NCBI GenBank assembly: GCA_964195425.1
Contig: CAXMOM010000073.1
Location: 1-64,000, forward strand
Length of the DNA stretch: 64,000 nt
Reading direction: 5' to 3'
Source of the DNA: Glaciecola sp964195425
GTDB lineage: Bacteria; Pseudomonadota; Gammaproteobacteria; Enterobacterales; Alteromonadaceae
The notes below the pieces were generated by a model. It ran no database searches. It was not told the origin of the DNA and saw only the letters and a list, made by a program, of their open reading frames with translations. Of the stretch, positions 45,327 through 54,569 are shown piece after piece. The first letter of the stretch is position 1, and the number at the start of each line of letters is the position of its first letter. The position numbers and the translations under genes were made by a program.

Positions 45327-46853
45327 TTAGGTTTGCGCTTTAATTTCGACCCTTGGTGGTGTAAGGCGAAGAATCTTGATACCCAAGTAAGCATAAATAA
45401 TCGCTAATATTGGGTTAATCAGGTTGAAGAAGGCATAAAATATATAAGCAAAGGGATGCACACCCAAAACGCCGTGCATATAAGCACCACATGTATTCCA
45501 TGGTATTAATGGGGAGGTAATGGTCCCACCATCCTCTAGGCTTCTAGACAAATTGAGTTGATGTAGCCCACGTTTTTTAAATTCTTCTTTGTACATTCTT
45601 CCAGGCATGACTATCGCCATGTATTGATCTGCGGTAACTAAGTTGGTGCCTAAACACGTTAATATAGTTCTAGTTACCATATCGCCCGCACTAGTCGCAC
45701 CTTTTAAACAGCCTGAAACTATCGCTTTAAGCAAGCCAACGCGTTCTAGAACGGCGCCAAAAGACATCGCACATATAATTAACCAAATAGTATTTAGCAT
45801 GCTCGACATACCCCCGCGAGACAGCAGAGCATCTAAATTGGCATCTGATGTGTTAAAAGATACCCCACTAAATAAAGCTGTCCAAGCAACCATGACTGTT
45901 TTTATAGCTTCAAGTTGCCCTGCGCTTAACAAATCCACTACAAATTGATTTGTAGTGGCACTTTGCTGCGCTAATACCATCGATGCGAGTAAATCTTGTT
46001 GGAAAATAAGCGCCCAAATTGCGCCCAACATTGCGCCAATAAACACAGTTGGGAATGCTGGTACTTTCTTCACTGCTAAAAACATTAAAACAAACAATGG
46101 AATAAGCGTGTACCAACCAATGGTAAATTCTTTATCAAGAATTTGCTGCATAACTTCAATGCGGGCAGCAGAATCTACCATTTCTACATTAAAGCCCAAT
46201 ATAACGAACAAAATAAGACTAATGATAAAACTAGGAACCGTCGTCCACAGCATATATTTTATATGTTCAAACAAATTCGTCCCGGCGATCGCTGGCGCCA
46301 AATTTGTAGTTTCAGACAAAGGCGATAACTTATCACCAAAATAAGCCCCTGAAACGATTGCACCTGCAGTAATGGGTAAAGATAACTCCATTCCAGTTGC
46401 CACACCAATTAAGGCAACACCAATTGTGGCTGCGGTTGTCCAACTACTGCCTATACTTATTGCTACTACTGCACATATTAGGCAGCTAGCCGCATAAAAT
46501 AAGCTAGGGCTAAGTAAGGATAAACCATAATAAATAAGCGTGGGCACAGTGCCCGCTAGCATCCATGTTCCGATAAGTGCTCCTACTGAAAGGAGTATTA
46601 AGCATGCCCCTAAGGACATTGAAATGCCTTTAATCATTCCTTCTTCTATATCGTTCCACTTATGGCCATTTTTAAGGCCAATGATAGCTGCCAAAAACAT
46701 ACCTATTAACAATACTATTTGGTTGGGTCCATATGAAGAGTCTTGGCCATAAAGCATAACGGCACTAAACATCAATACAATAAGCGTGCAAATGGGAATT
46801 AGCGCATCTAAAAGGGATGGCTCCTTAATGGTAGAACTCATATTATTTTCCAT
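45327..46853 (-). CDS. nhaC: NhaC family Na+/H+ antiporter
   Basis: The protein is 508 aa with about 12 membrane helices. Family features include GSSWTTAATIGVALIG, GAIVSGAYFGDKLSPLSETTNLAPAIAG and SLEDGGTITSPLIPWNTCGAYMHGVLG. Residue Met5 (46841) is an alternative start. It exchanges Na+ for H+ (some members carry malate/lactate) at the inner membrane. It sits 59 bp after another sodium-linked transporter gene on the same strand, consistent with a marine sodium economy. Confidence 0.9.
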   Translation of the reverse strand: MENNMSSTIKEPSLLDALIPICTLIVLMFSAVMLYGQDSSYGPNQIVLLIGMFLAAIIGLKNGHKWNDIEEGMIKGISMSLGACLILLSVGALIGTWMLAGTVPTLIYYGLSLLSPSLFYAASCLICAVVAISIGSSWTTAATIGVALIGVATGMELSLPITAGAIVSGAYFGDKLSPLSETTNLAPAIAGTNLFEHIKYMLWTTVPSFIISLILFVILGFNVEMVDSAARIEVMQQILDKEFTIGWYTLIPLFVLMFLAVKKVPAFPTVFIGAMLGAIWALIFQQDLLASMVLAQQSATTNQFVVDLLSAGQLEAIKTVMVAWTALFSGVSFNTSDANLDALLSRGGMSSMLNTIWLIICAMSFGAVLERVGLLKAIVSGCLKGATSAGDMVTRTILTCLGTNLVTADQYMAIVMPGRMYKEEFKKRGLHQLNLSRSLEDGGTITSPLIPWNTCGAYMHGVLGVHPFAYIFYAFFNLINPILAIIYAYLGIKILRLTPPRVEIKAQT

Positions 46854-46912
46854 ATTTTATATCGTCTTGCGTTTTTGTTGATTTGAAGTCACGGCACACT
46901 TATTTAAGTGTT

Positions 46913-48238
46913 CTATAAAACCGAACGAAAGAACATTAATGCAATTACTACAGGACACACGAATTTTACATATAAAGGCCAAATTTTCCAAAACAGTCCT
47001 TGTTCAATATTTTCATTGCCTTGCTTTAGTTCTTCTAATATTTGGTCGCGGCGCCATATCCAACCAGCAAAAATGCATAACACTAGTCCAAGCAAAGGCT
47101 GGCTATATTCTGTGGTTAAGGTAATTACGAATCCAAACAATAAATCAAAGTTGAAAACAATAATACTACTTATAAAAAACACAATTGTCGCCAATGTAAT
47201 GGTCGCTTTCTTGCGCTTAATACCTTTACTGTCAACCAAATAAGCGACCGGAACTTCAAGCATAGAAATTGAAGATGTTAAAGCTGCAATTGCCATCAGT
47301 AAAAAGAACACAAACGCCACAAACGTTCCAATATAACCCATTGAAGTAAACAAGGAAGGAAGTACTTGAAATATAAGGGTAGGCCCCGAAATCAATTTGT
47401 CATTGTCATATATCTCCACACCGTTTGCTAACGCTACGTACATAGCTGGAATGATCAACATACCCGCTAAAACAGCAATGCCAATGTCGACTAACGCTAC
47501 TGAAGTACCTAATTGAGGAAGGTTTTCATGTTTTTGAATGTAGGATCCATATACCAGCATGGTCCCTACCCCCAACGACATAGAGAAAAAGGCTTGTCCC
47601 ATTGCGTCTACCATAAGCGCCGGATCGAGCACTCTTGTTACGTCGGGAACTAAGAACGCTTTCCAGCCATCTGCAGCCCCTTCAAGGGTGCTCACATAAA
47701 TAATCAATAATATTATGAGTATGAGTAATGTAGGCATTAGCCTAACAGACCAACGTTCAATACCATTGCTAACACCACCTATTACTACTACACATGTCAG
47801 TACTAAAAATAATGCGGTAAAAGTAAGATTGCGTAGAATAGAATCGTCTGTTAACCAAGGGATACTAATTGATGAAACATTAGCAACGGAATCGACTAAA
47901 TATGAAATCATCCAGCCGGCTACAATGCTATAAAACGCTAATATTAAAATAACAGTGATCGCACCAATGCTGCCCGTGATTGTGCCAAACACATTGCCGG
48001 AGATTTTTTGTAGGGCGTTAATCATGTTAGTTTGCTTAGCACGACCAATGATCAATTCAGCCATAAGCACCGGATAGGCTAATAAAAACGCCATAATGAG
48101 ATACATCACAACGAAAGCAGCACCACCATTTTCAGCAACTTTTGTAGGAAAACCCCATATATTGCCTAAACCGACCGCAGAACCTGCCGCTGCAAGAATA
48201 AAACCAAGCCTTGAGGAAAAATGGCCCCGTGCACTCAT
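46913..48238 (-). CDS. Sodium-dependent transporter, neurotransmitter:sodium symporter (NSS) family
   Basis: 441 aa from the ATG at 48238 (Met3 of the longest frame), giving MSARGHFSSRLGFILAAAGSAVGLGNIWGFPTKVAENGG. That is the NSS helix-1 sodium- and substrate-binding signature. About 11-12 helices; GQAFFSMSLGVGTMLVYGSY is helix 6. It lacks a 12th helix, common in prokaryotic tyrosine-transporter-type members. It imports an amino acid or related solute with Na+; substrate unknown. The nhaC gene follows. Confidence 0.92.
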   Translation of the reverse strand: MSARGHFSSRLGFILAAAGSAVGLGNIWGFPTKVAENGGAAFVVMYLIMAFLLAYPVLMAELIIGRAKQTNMINALQKISGNVFGTITGSIGAITVILILAFYSIVAGWMISYLVDSVANVSSISIPWLTDDSILRNLTFTALFLVLTCVVVIGGVSNGIERWSVRLMPTLLILIILLIIYVSTLEGAADGWKAFLVPDVTRVLDPALMVDAMGQAFFSMSLGVGTMLVYGSYIQKHENLPQLGTSVALVDIGIAVLAGMLIIPAMYVALANGVEIYDNDKLISGPTLIFQVLPSLFTSMGYIGTFVAFVFFLLMAIAALTSSISMLEVPVAYLVDSKGIKRKKATITLATIVFFISSIIVFNFDLLFGFVITLTTEYSQPLLGLVLCIFAGWIWRRDQILEELKQGNENIEQGLFWKIWPLYVKFVCPVVIALMFFRSVL

Positions 48239-48277
48239 AAGCACCTCTTATTATTATTTATTTTTTTCTATGCTAAC

Positions 48278-48308
48278 AAAAAAGGCGCCTTGTATGCGCC
48301 TTTTTTTA
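48278..48308 (-). terminator. Terminator after prc
   Basis: Minus strand: AAAAAAAGGCGC-ATACAA-GCGCCTTTTTTG-like hairpin immediately past the prc stop at 48306; its first bases overlap the stop. It separates prc from the transporter genes. Confidence 0.88.
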
Positions 48309-50456
48309 TTGTGCTTGCTTGTTACCATCGTCGAGCACATTATTTAGTGCGTAGCTGCCTGACTTAATAATGTCAAAGGTGATATTAGCAGCCTCAGACA
48401 AAAATGGATCTATCTCCTCTAAGACTTCTGGCAAATCTCCTTCAAGTGATTCAACAAGGGGGAGTCCTAATCTGGATAACCTTTCATTTACTCGTGCTAG
48501 TTGCTTAGTTTCGTTCTCTTTCTTTTCGGCAACCCGTTCAGAGGCGACCAAAGAGATAAACTTTTTGTCTTTGTTTTCATTGTATTCATCTATATCAGAA
48601 AAAATATACTGAAATTCAGGGTCTGTTTTTGTTCTTTCAATATGCTTAACTTTTAGCGTTTCAATAATGGCTGTATTGTCGGCTAACACTTCATAACTTG
48701 CACGGTCGATACTGTCCCAAGGTAAAGCTGTTTCTTCGTTGCTTTCGCCCCATTTTGCAGGATCAATTGCTGAAGGATATAAAATATCAGGCTTAACGCC
48801 AAGATGTTGCGTGCTACCGCCATTAATTCTATAAAATTTACCTGTTGTGAACTGCACTGCACCAATGGGCTTATCAAACATATCAAAAGCGCGCTCTAAA
48901 GAACGATGCTGCTGAACAGTGCCTTTACCAAAAGTCTGTTCACCAATAATCACACCACGACCAAAATCTTGCATCGCTGCTGCGAATATTTCGCTGGCTG
49001 ATGCACTAAAACGGTCTACCATTACCGTAAGCGGGCCGTCATAGTAAACAATACCATCTCTATTTTTTTCTATATCTACCCTGCCACTTTCGTACCTAAT
49101 TTGTACAACTGGACCGCGGTCTATAAATAAGCCGCTTAAAGCAATAGCTTCAGGCAAACTGCCGCCGCCATTGCCACGCAAGTCGACTATAATGCCTTCA
49201 ACCTGTTCTTTTTCAAGGTCACGAATAAGCTTAATTACATCTGCATGAAGTTTGTGATAAAACGTTTTTATTTCAATAACACCAAGCTTTTTACCAGCGT
49301 TGGGGCCATCAGGCGCAACGAATACTTCTGCCTTCGCTTGCCTTTCTTCTAATTTTACTTTGTCTCTGGTAATGACAATTTCAGTGATTTTCTTAGTATC
49401 GGTGCCGCCTTTTTGAAGCTGCAGTTTTACCACCGATCCTTTTGGGCCCTTAATCAAATCAACAACTTCGTCTAAACGCCAGCCCACGATGTCTATAAAG
49501 GCATCTTCGTCTTCTTGAGCAACGCCAATAATTTTATCTTGTGGTTTAATCTGTCCCGTTTTGTCAGCTGGGCCGCCTGCCACTAAGCTCATTATAACGG
49601 TATGGTCTTCTTCACTTCTTAACACGGCTCCAATGCCTTCAAGTGACAAATTCATATCCATTTGAAAACGCTCTGTTCTGCGTGGAGATAAGTAGCTGGT
49701 ATGAGCCTCAATACTGCGCGCGAAAGCATTCATTAATGTTTGGAATACATCTTCACTATTTGTTTGTGTTAAGCGTCGAATGGCTCTTTTATAGCGTTTT
49801 TTTAGGATTTCTTTGGCTTCATCCGGTGTTTTATCAGCAAGTTGTAAATTTAAGGCATCATATTTAACGCGTTGACGCCACAATTCATTAAGTTCAGTTT
49901 TAGAATTTGCCCAAGCTGCGTCTTCTCTATCATAATAAAACTTATCTTCTTTAGATTCGAAATCAAATTCATTGCTAAGAAGAGTAAGTGCGAATTTATA
50001 ACGCTCTTGACGCCTTTCTAAGTTAGATTGATAAATATCATATGCCAGTGATAAATCGCCCAATTTTATTGCTTCGTCAAATTTATTATAATATTTACTG
50101 AAAACATCTATATCGTTCGCCAAGAAGAAGTGCTTACTACTATCAAGCAAATCTAAATAGCGTAAAAATATCTGTCCCGATAATACATCATCAATTTTTA
50201 CTTTCTTGTAATGAGCGCGCACAAATAAATCAGATATACGTCGAACGGACTTAGCGTGTTGTTTTTCTTGTGACAAGTCAGGCAATACTAATACTTCGTC
50301 TGTATCAACACTAGATTGCTCTATAACTGCTGTCTTACTGTCGGTGGCATCTGCATAGGCGCCATTTGAAATGGTAACAAAACCGAATAATGCCAGAAAA
50401 AATGTTTTTTTCGCGAATGATGATAAAGCAAGTGTATTTACTTGTTTTAATAGCAT
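48306..50456 (-). CDS. prc: Carboxy-terminal (tail-specific) processing protease
   Basis: The protein is 716 aa with a signal peptide (about 1-35). A helical N-terminal domain is followed by a PDZ domain (near 250-340, SLEGIGAVLRSEEDHTVIMS). The S41 catalytic part has the Ser-Lys dyad, Ser in RFSASASEIFAAAMQD and Lys in GEQTFGKGTVQQ. A DUF3340-type C-terminal helix region ends the protein. The periplasmic enzyme degrades ssrA-tagged and lipoprotein-like substrates and trims PBP3 in E. coli. It follows proQ by 28 bp on the same strand, as in E. coli. Confidence 0.97.
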   Translation of the reverse strand: MLLKQVNTLALSSFAKKTFFLALFGFVTISNGAYADATDSKTAVIEQSSVDTDEVLVLPDLSQEKQHAKSVRRISDLFVRAHYKKVKIDDVLSGQIFLRYLDLLDSSKHFFLANDIDVFSKYYNKFDEAIKLGDLSLAYDIYQSNLERRQERYKFALTLLSNEFDFESKEDKFYYDREDAAWANSKTELNELWRQRVKYDALNLQLADKTPDEAKEILKKRYKRAIRRLTQTNSEDVFQTLMNAFARSIEAHTSYLSPRRTERFQMDMNLSLEGIGAVLRSEEDHTVIMSLVAGGPADKTGQIKPQDKIIGVAQEDEDAFIDIVGWRLDEVVDLIKGPKGSVVKLQLQKGGTDTKKITEIVITRDKVKLEERQAKAEVFVAPDGPNAGKKLGVIEIKTFYHKLHADVIKLIRDLEKEQVEGIIVDLRGNGGGSLPEAIALSGLFIDRGPVVQIRYESGRVDIEKNRDGIVYYDGPLTVMVDRFSASASEIFAAAMQDFGRGVIIGEQTFGKGTVQQHRSLERAFDMFDKPIGAVQFTTGKFYRINGGSTQHLGVKPDILYPSAIDPAKWGESNEETALPWDSIDRASYEVLADNTAIIETLKVKHIERTKTDPEFQYIFSDIDEYNENKDKKFISLVASERVAEKKENETKQLARVNERLSRLGLPLVESLEGDLPEVLEEIDPFLSEAANITFDIIKSGSYALNNVLDDGNKQAQ

Positions 50457-50484
50457 ATATGGAAACCCTCGAAAGTATTAATTA

Positions 50485-51201
50485 TTAGTTAGCAGCCTTT
50501 TTTGAACTAAACAATTGCGTTTGTTGAACTTTGACTGTCATACCCGATTTTAGTTGCACTGAAATTCCATCCTTACCAATATCGGTAATAGTGACAGGCA
50601 TAGGTTCTTTTCCTAGTTTTACTAAAGCTTGATTACCTACTAGCAACTCTGATGCCTGTATAGGTACCTGAGGCACCACAGCTGCGCTAGGTTTGTTCGC
50701 AGGTTTAGCACCTTTTGAAGAATGAGAACCAGCACCTTGCTTAGGTGCTTTATATGAACCTTTTCGGGGCTCGTTACTCGAATTATCGGTTTGACCGTCT
50801 GTTTTGCTTTTGGAATAGCCTTTATGCTTAACTGGATTTTTGGGCGCCTTTGTATTGGTTTCACGATGTTTGGCGGCTTTTTCTTTACTTTCTTTTAGTT
50901 GTTCCAAAGCATGTTGCGCATGTTGGTCTTCTACAGCATCACCTTCATCACCAACGAGGTTAATTCGGGGCACACCCGCTTTAATCGCCGACAAGTATCG
51001 CCAACTGCTTGTGTAATGACGCAAACTCATTCTAAGCAATCGTTTACTGACTAACTCTAAGCCTTCAAGATCACTAGCTAATTCTTGAAATATACCAATT
51101 TTAAGTGGTTTTACAGTACCGTCTAAAAAGAAGCATTTAGGGTACTTGTTGCATAAAAACGCTATTACTTCTTTTTGATTTGTTAACTTTTCTTGTTCCA
51201 T
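50485..51201 (-). CDS. proQ: RNA chaperone ProQ
   Basis: 238 aa from the ATG at 51201 (MEQEKLTNQKEVIAFLC); an in-frame TTG at 51210 has weaker spacing. The N-terminal FinO-like RNA-binding domain (about 1-115) contains KCFFLDGTVKPLKIGIFQEL and LRHYTSSWRYLSAI. A basic Lys/Ser/Gly-rich linker (115-180) leads to a C-terminal Tudor/KOW-like domain (LLVGNQALVKLGKEPMPVTITDI). It binds structured sRNAs and mRNA 3' ends. It is followed by prc. Confidence 0.96.
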   Translation of the reverse strand: MEQEKLTNQKEVIAFLCNKYPKCFFLDGTVKPLKIGIFQELASDLEGLELVSKRLLRMSLRHYTSSWRYLSAIKAGVPRINLVGDEGDAVEDQHAQHALEQLKESKEKAAKHRETNTKAPKNPVKHKGYSKSKTDGQTDNSSNEPRKGSYKAPKQGAGSHSSKGAKPANKPSAAVVPQVPIQASELLVGNQALVKLGKEPMPVTITDIGKDGISVQLKSGMTVKVQQTQLFSSKKAAN

Positions 51202-51219
51202 TAAATTCAATTACTTCTT

Positions 51220-51510
51220 TTATTCATCGCCTTCATAGGCGTCATTATCCCAAGTATTCATCAGATGATCCACCCAATCGACTAAATCGTCAACCTCAAT
51301 ATCAGATAAATGCTTGTCCTGATGCCAATGTTCCCATACAAAACTTAGCATATTCTCTAGCTCTTGCCTTGTTATGTCGTCATCGCTCATATCATAAACC
51401 AAATGCAAAACTTCATTTAGCTTGTCACTGGCGGCCTCCGGCTCATCATGAATGTCGTCCATATCTTGAGCTGTCGACAATATAGTATGAATATCTACAA
51501 AATGCTTCAT
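51220..51510 (-). CDS. Small acidic protein of unknown function
   Basis: The protein is 96 aa and very acidic, with many Asp/Glu (DMDDIHDEPEAASDKLNEVL, VDDLVDWVDHLMNTWDN). It is predicted all-helical with conserved-looking Trp and His (FVWEHWHQDKHL). There is no signal peptide or recognisable domain. It sits between msrC and proQ with 6 and about 18 bp gaps, so it is part of the msrC-proQ-prc transcription unit. An acidic partner of a basic RNA-binding protein is an inference only. Confidence 0.7.
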   Translation of the reverse strand: MKHFVDIHTILSTAQDMDDIHDEPEAASDKLNEVLHLVYDMSDDDITRQELENMLSFVWEHWHQDKHLSDIEVDDLVDWVDHLMNTWDNDAYEGDE

Positions 51511-51516
51511 TTTTAA

Positions 51517-51978
51517 CTAATCCATTGTATCGATTAATATATCGACAACTTTTGATAAATATTCAGCGTCCACATCATTAAATCGTGAAACTAAAGGGCT
51601 ATCTATATCTAAAACACCCATTAATTGACCCTTTTTAACAATTGGAATCACCACTTCAGAATTAGAAGTTGCATCACACGCTATGTGTCCTGCAAAATCA
51701 TGTACGTTTTCTACTACCTGCACTTGCTGAGATTGTGCGGCCTTTCCACATATGCCGTTACCAATAGGTATACGAATACACGCCGGGTTCCCTTGAAATG
51801 GTCCTAAGACCAATTGTTTATCTTTATAAATATAAAAACCCGCCCAATTCACATCAATTAAACCATTGAATAAAACAGCGCTAATATTTGCCATATTAGC
51901 AATGCTATCCGACTCCCGGGCGGTTAATGCTTCAATTTTACTAATCAAAGACTGATATTCCCTTGCTTTACTATCCAT
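51517..51978 (-). CDS. msrC: Free methionine-(R)-sulfoxide reductase, GAF-domain
   Basis: The protein is 153 aa, a single GAF domain (NWAGFYIYKDKQLVLGPFQG...). The three redox Cys are at 67 (PACIRIP), 77 (GICGKAA) and 101 (HIACDAT). Their spacing of 10 and 24 residues equals that of E. coli YebR/MsrC (84, 94, 118). It reduces free Met-R-sulfoxide with thioredoxin. The gene order msrC-X-proQ-prc matches the conserved yebR-proQ-prc neighbourhood, with one extra gene here. Confidence 0.95.
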   Translation of the reverse strand: MDSKAREYQSLISKIEALTARESDSIANMANISAVLFNGLIDVNWAGFYIYKDKQLVLGPFQGNPACIRIPIGNGICGKAAQSQQVQVVENVHDFAGHIACDATSNSEVVIPIVKKGQLMGVLDIDSPLVSRFNDVDAEYLSKVVDILIDTMD

Positions 51979-52048
51979 TAATGTATATTTACCTCTGTGC
52001 TATAAAATATATGTTTTTCTGCAAATTTTGTATGCAATTTTTTTGTTA

Positions 52049-52711
52049 CTAATTATGACCAATAAAAATGGCATGCAAATCAAATAAGTTATCAACAATA
52101 TGAACCGGCTTGTGTTGCATTATTGACTGTTTGTCATGTACACCATATGACACCCCTATTCTAGGCATAGCGATTGCCTCGGCCATTTGCATATCGTAAA
52201 CAGTATCGCCAATCATAACGGCCTGATAGGGTTCAATCTGCCATTTATCGAGCAATTGAAGCAGCATATCGGGAGAAGGCTTAGAATCGGCTTCGTCGGC
52301 GCATCTGCTATCGCTGAAATAGACTGCAGAATCTGTACTATCAAATGCTCTATGTAAGCCTCTTCTGGCTTTCCCAGTGGCAACTCCTAGCGTGTAGTTT
52401 TGTGCTAGCGCCGAGAGGAGTTCATGAGCTCCGTCGAATAATGGACAAGGAGTTTGGTCTTTTTCTACAAATATTTGCTTGTAATAAACACAAACCTCTT
52501 GCGCCTTGGCAACCGTAATTCCGAAAAGCTGTTGCACAGCGGGCAATAAACTAATACCAATTATATGCTCTACTTGCTTGTTAGTAGGGATAGGCAGCTT
52601 AGCCATTTTGGCCGCTTTTTGCATACAGCTCACTATCTTACCGGCCGAATCCATAATAGTGCCATCCCAATCAAATATAATATGGCTTACTTTGCTCAAG
52701 TCGCTCGTCAT
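52049..52711 (-). CDS. HAD-superfamily hydrolase, phosphoglycolate-phosphatase-like
   Basis: About 220 aa from the ATG at 52711 (MTSDLSKVSHIIFDWDGTIMDS); the frame extends to 52756, but this start puts motif I near the N-terminus as usual. HAD motifs: DWDGTIMDS (nucleophile Asp), GVATGKARRG (motif II Thr), KPSPDMLLQ (motif III Lys) and MIGDTVYDMQMA (motif IV Asp pair). The small helical cap (subclass IA) fits Gph, Ppx or sugar-phosphatase types. It is just downstream of rluC on the same strand, a common pairing in gammaproteobacteria. Confidence 0.85.
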   Translation of the reverse strand: MTSDLSKVSHIIFDWDGTIMDSAGKIVSCMQKAAKMAKLPIPTNKQVEHIIGISLLPAVQQLFGITVAKAQEVCVYYKQIFVEKDQTPCPLFDGAHELLSALAQNYTLGVATGKARRGLHRAFDSTDSAVYFSDSRCADEADSKPSPDMLLQLLDKWQIEPYQAVMIGDTVYDMQMAEAIAMPRIGVSYGVHDKQSIMQHKPVHIVDNLFDLHAIFIGHN

Positions 52712-52780
52712 TCGGGTCCTTATATTTATTTCGTTCGTTTTTGTGAAATTTTGCATTTTCGCTACAAAACTTCTGACGAC

Positions 52781-53728
52781 TTAATTATTCTTTTCAAGCG
52801 TTTTAATCAAGTGACTTAAGTGCTTATCATAAGGCGCTTCAAACATAACCGGCTTTTCGCTTAATGGATGAATAAACTCGATACTTTTAGCATGTAAAAA
52901 CAAGCGTTTACAGCCTAAGGTTTTTATATACTTTGAAAATGACTCATTACCATATTTACTATCGTTAGCAATAGAATGCCCGGCAAACTGACAATGCACT
53001 CTTATCTGATGGGTTCTACCCGTAATGGGCTTTGCCTCTAGTAAACTGGCTTGAGAATAATGCTTAATAACAGAGAAACGAGTTTCACTTGGTTTTCCGT
53101 CTTCGTCAGCAAACACCATTCTTTCGCCGCTCTGCAACTGATTTTTTTGCAAGCCGGCTTTTACTTTCGTGCGTTTTTCAGGCCAATGTCCATCCACTAG
53201 GGCATGATAGGTTTTGTCCATTTTTTTATCACGCAATTGTTCATGCAAATGACGCAGTGCCGAGCGTTTTTTTGCAATCACTATGCAACCAGAGGTGTCT
53301 CTGTCTAGCCTATGTACCAATTCTAAATATGGACTGTTTGGACGTAATGCGCGCAAGGCCTCTATAAGACCGTACGTTAGACCACTGCCGCCGTGCACAG
53401 CCATTCCAGAAGGTTTGTTAATCACCAGTAATCGATCATCTTCATATATAATCGCATCTTTTATATAAGCTAGATTACTGACGTTCAATTGTGCCGACGG
53501 TGATTCGTCAAGTTTTACTGGAGGAATTCGTAAATAGTCATTGGTCTGCAGTTTATAATCAGGTTTTGCGCGTTTTTTGTTAACACGTACTTCACCTTTT
53601 CGTAAAATTCGATAAATTTTACTTTTAGGCACCCCTTTCATTTTACTGATCAAGTAGTTATCTATTCGTTGAAGGTGGTTGTCTTCTTCAATAGTCACAA
53701 ATTGTACTTTGTCGAAGGCATCAGCCAT
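52781..53728 (-). CDS. rluC: 23S rRNA pseudouridine synthase RluC
   Basis: The protein is 315 aa. An N-terminal S4 RNA-binding domain (QRIDNYLISKMKGVPKSKIYRILRKGEVRVN) is followed by the RluA-family catalytic domain with HRLDRDTSGCIVIAKK (catalytic Asp) and TGRTHQIRVHCQFAGHSI. RluC makes pseudouridine at 955, 2504 and 2580 in E. coli numbering. Position next to rne, transcribed away from it, matches E. coli. Confidence 0.94.
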   Translation of the reverse strand: MADAFDKVQFVTIEEDNHLQRIDNYLISKMKGVPKSKIYRILRKGEVRVNKKRAKPDYKLQTNDYLRIPPVKLDESPSAQLNVSNLAYIKDAIIYEDDRLLVINKPSGMAVHGGSGLTYGLIEALRALRPNSPYLELVHRLDRDTSGCIVIAKKRSALRHLHEQLRDKKMDKTYHALVDGHWPEKRTKVKAGLQKNQLQSGERMVFADEDGKPSETRFSVIKHYSQASLLEAKPITGRTHQIRVHCQFAGHSIANDSKYGNESFSKYIKTLGCKRLFLHAKSIEFIHPLSEKPVMFEAPYDKHLSHLIKTLEKNN

Positions 53729-54569
53729 GAATAATCCTATTTTTCATTGAAGTTCCGTAGTGGTCAAAAAGCCGTTTCAGTACAATTATTATGCGCTCAT
53801 AGTGCAGACATAGTGCAGTATTGGGCAATTAAGTGCTTATTTGTCTAGGCCATATAAAATTGGTGTGATAGTATCACGACTTGTGTAAAAACGCTCTACG
53901 AAAAGTTGCATATTTACTAAAGTCATACGCACTTTTTTTACGAGTAACTCATGTCAAATAAGATTAACGAAAGTGAGAATTATCACCGTTAACTAGGGTC
54001 GTAAAACCCCTTTATATTAATACGAAAATATGAGCGAGTATCGGACATTACAATTAAGGATTGATGTTGTAGATATTTACACAAACGAGAAATTTACTGT
54101 GTTCTCCCAACTAAAGTGCTACGAAGTAATGCACGCTTAGGGTAGGACACGCATTGAAATAATGCAGATTGAACAGCAAACAACAGGCAACGCCAATTGA
54201 AAAACCATTTGGTGATAACACATTATATTAGAACGCCTTAGAGCAAGCGGTAGTCATTAGCTACCTTTTGTAAGTTGTAGGAAAAGATAGAGTCAAACAG
54301 AACAAACATTACGTAGCACAGAGCCGTTAAGGGTATATTTACACTTAACATTCCACCGCTATATATAATGTTTTTCAATTTAATGACTTGGAAATTTTTT
54401 AATTTACGTCCCATTTTGGCCAAATTAAAAGTCTTCGAAATAGCAAATAAACTGTTGCTTATCTAATCCCTCCCCTACATATCAGGCACTTTTGAAACAG
54501 CACAGGCGGGAGCCTCTGCGATAAGCTTTGTTTGCTCATAGATCTGTATAGACACAGAGCTATTATAAT
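53729..54569. promoter_or_regulatory. 840-bp rluC/rne divergent region, likely long rne leader
   Basis: Gene-free space between divergent rluC and rne. E. coli rne has a ~360-nt leader with hairpins that RNase E itself reads for autoregulation (Rfam rne5). Here a GC-richer stretch near 54500-54535 (GCACAGGCGGGAGCCTCTGC) contrasts with AT-rich flanks and may be such an element. An in-frame 61-codon minus-strand ORF at 54238-54423 has no domain. No perfect match to the E. coli hp2 element was established. Confidence 0.4.

Noticed and set aside
54238..54423. 61-codon minus-strand ORF in the rne leader
   Set aside because: It has a hydrophobic stretch but no ribosome binding site, domain or conserved context. 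More likely chance within the leader.
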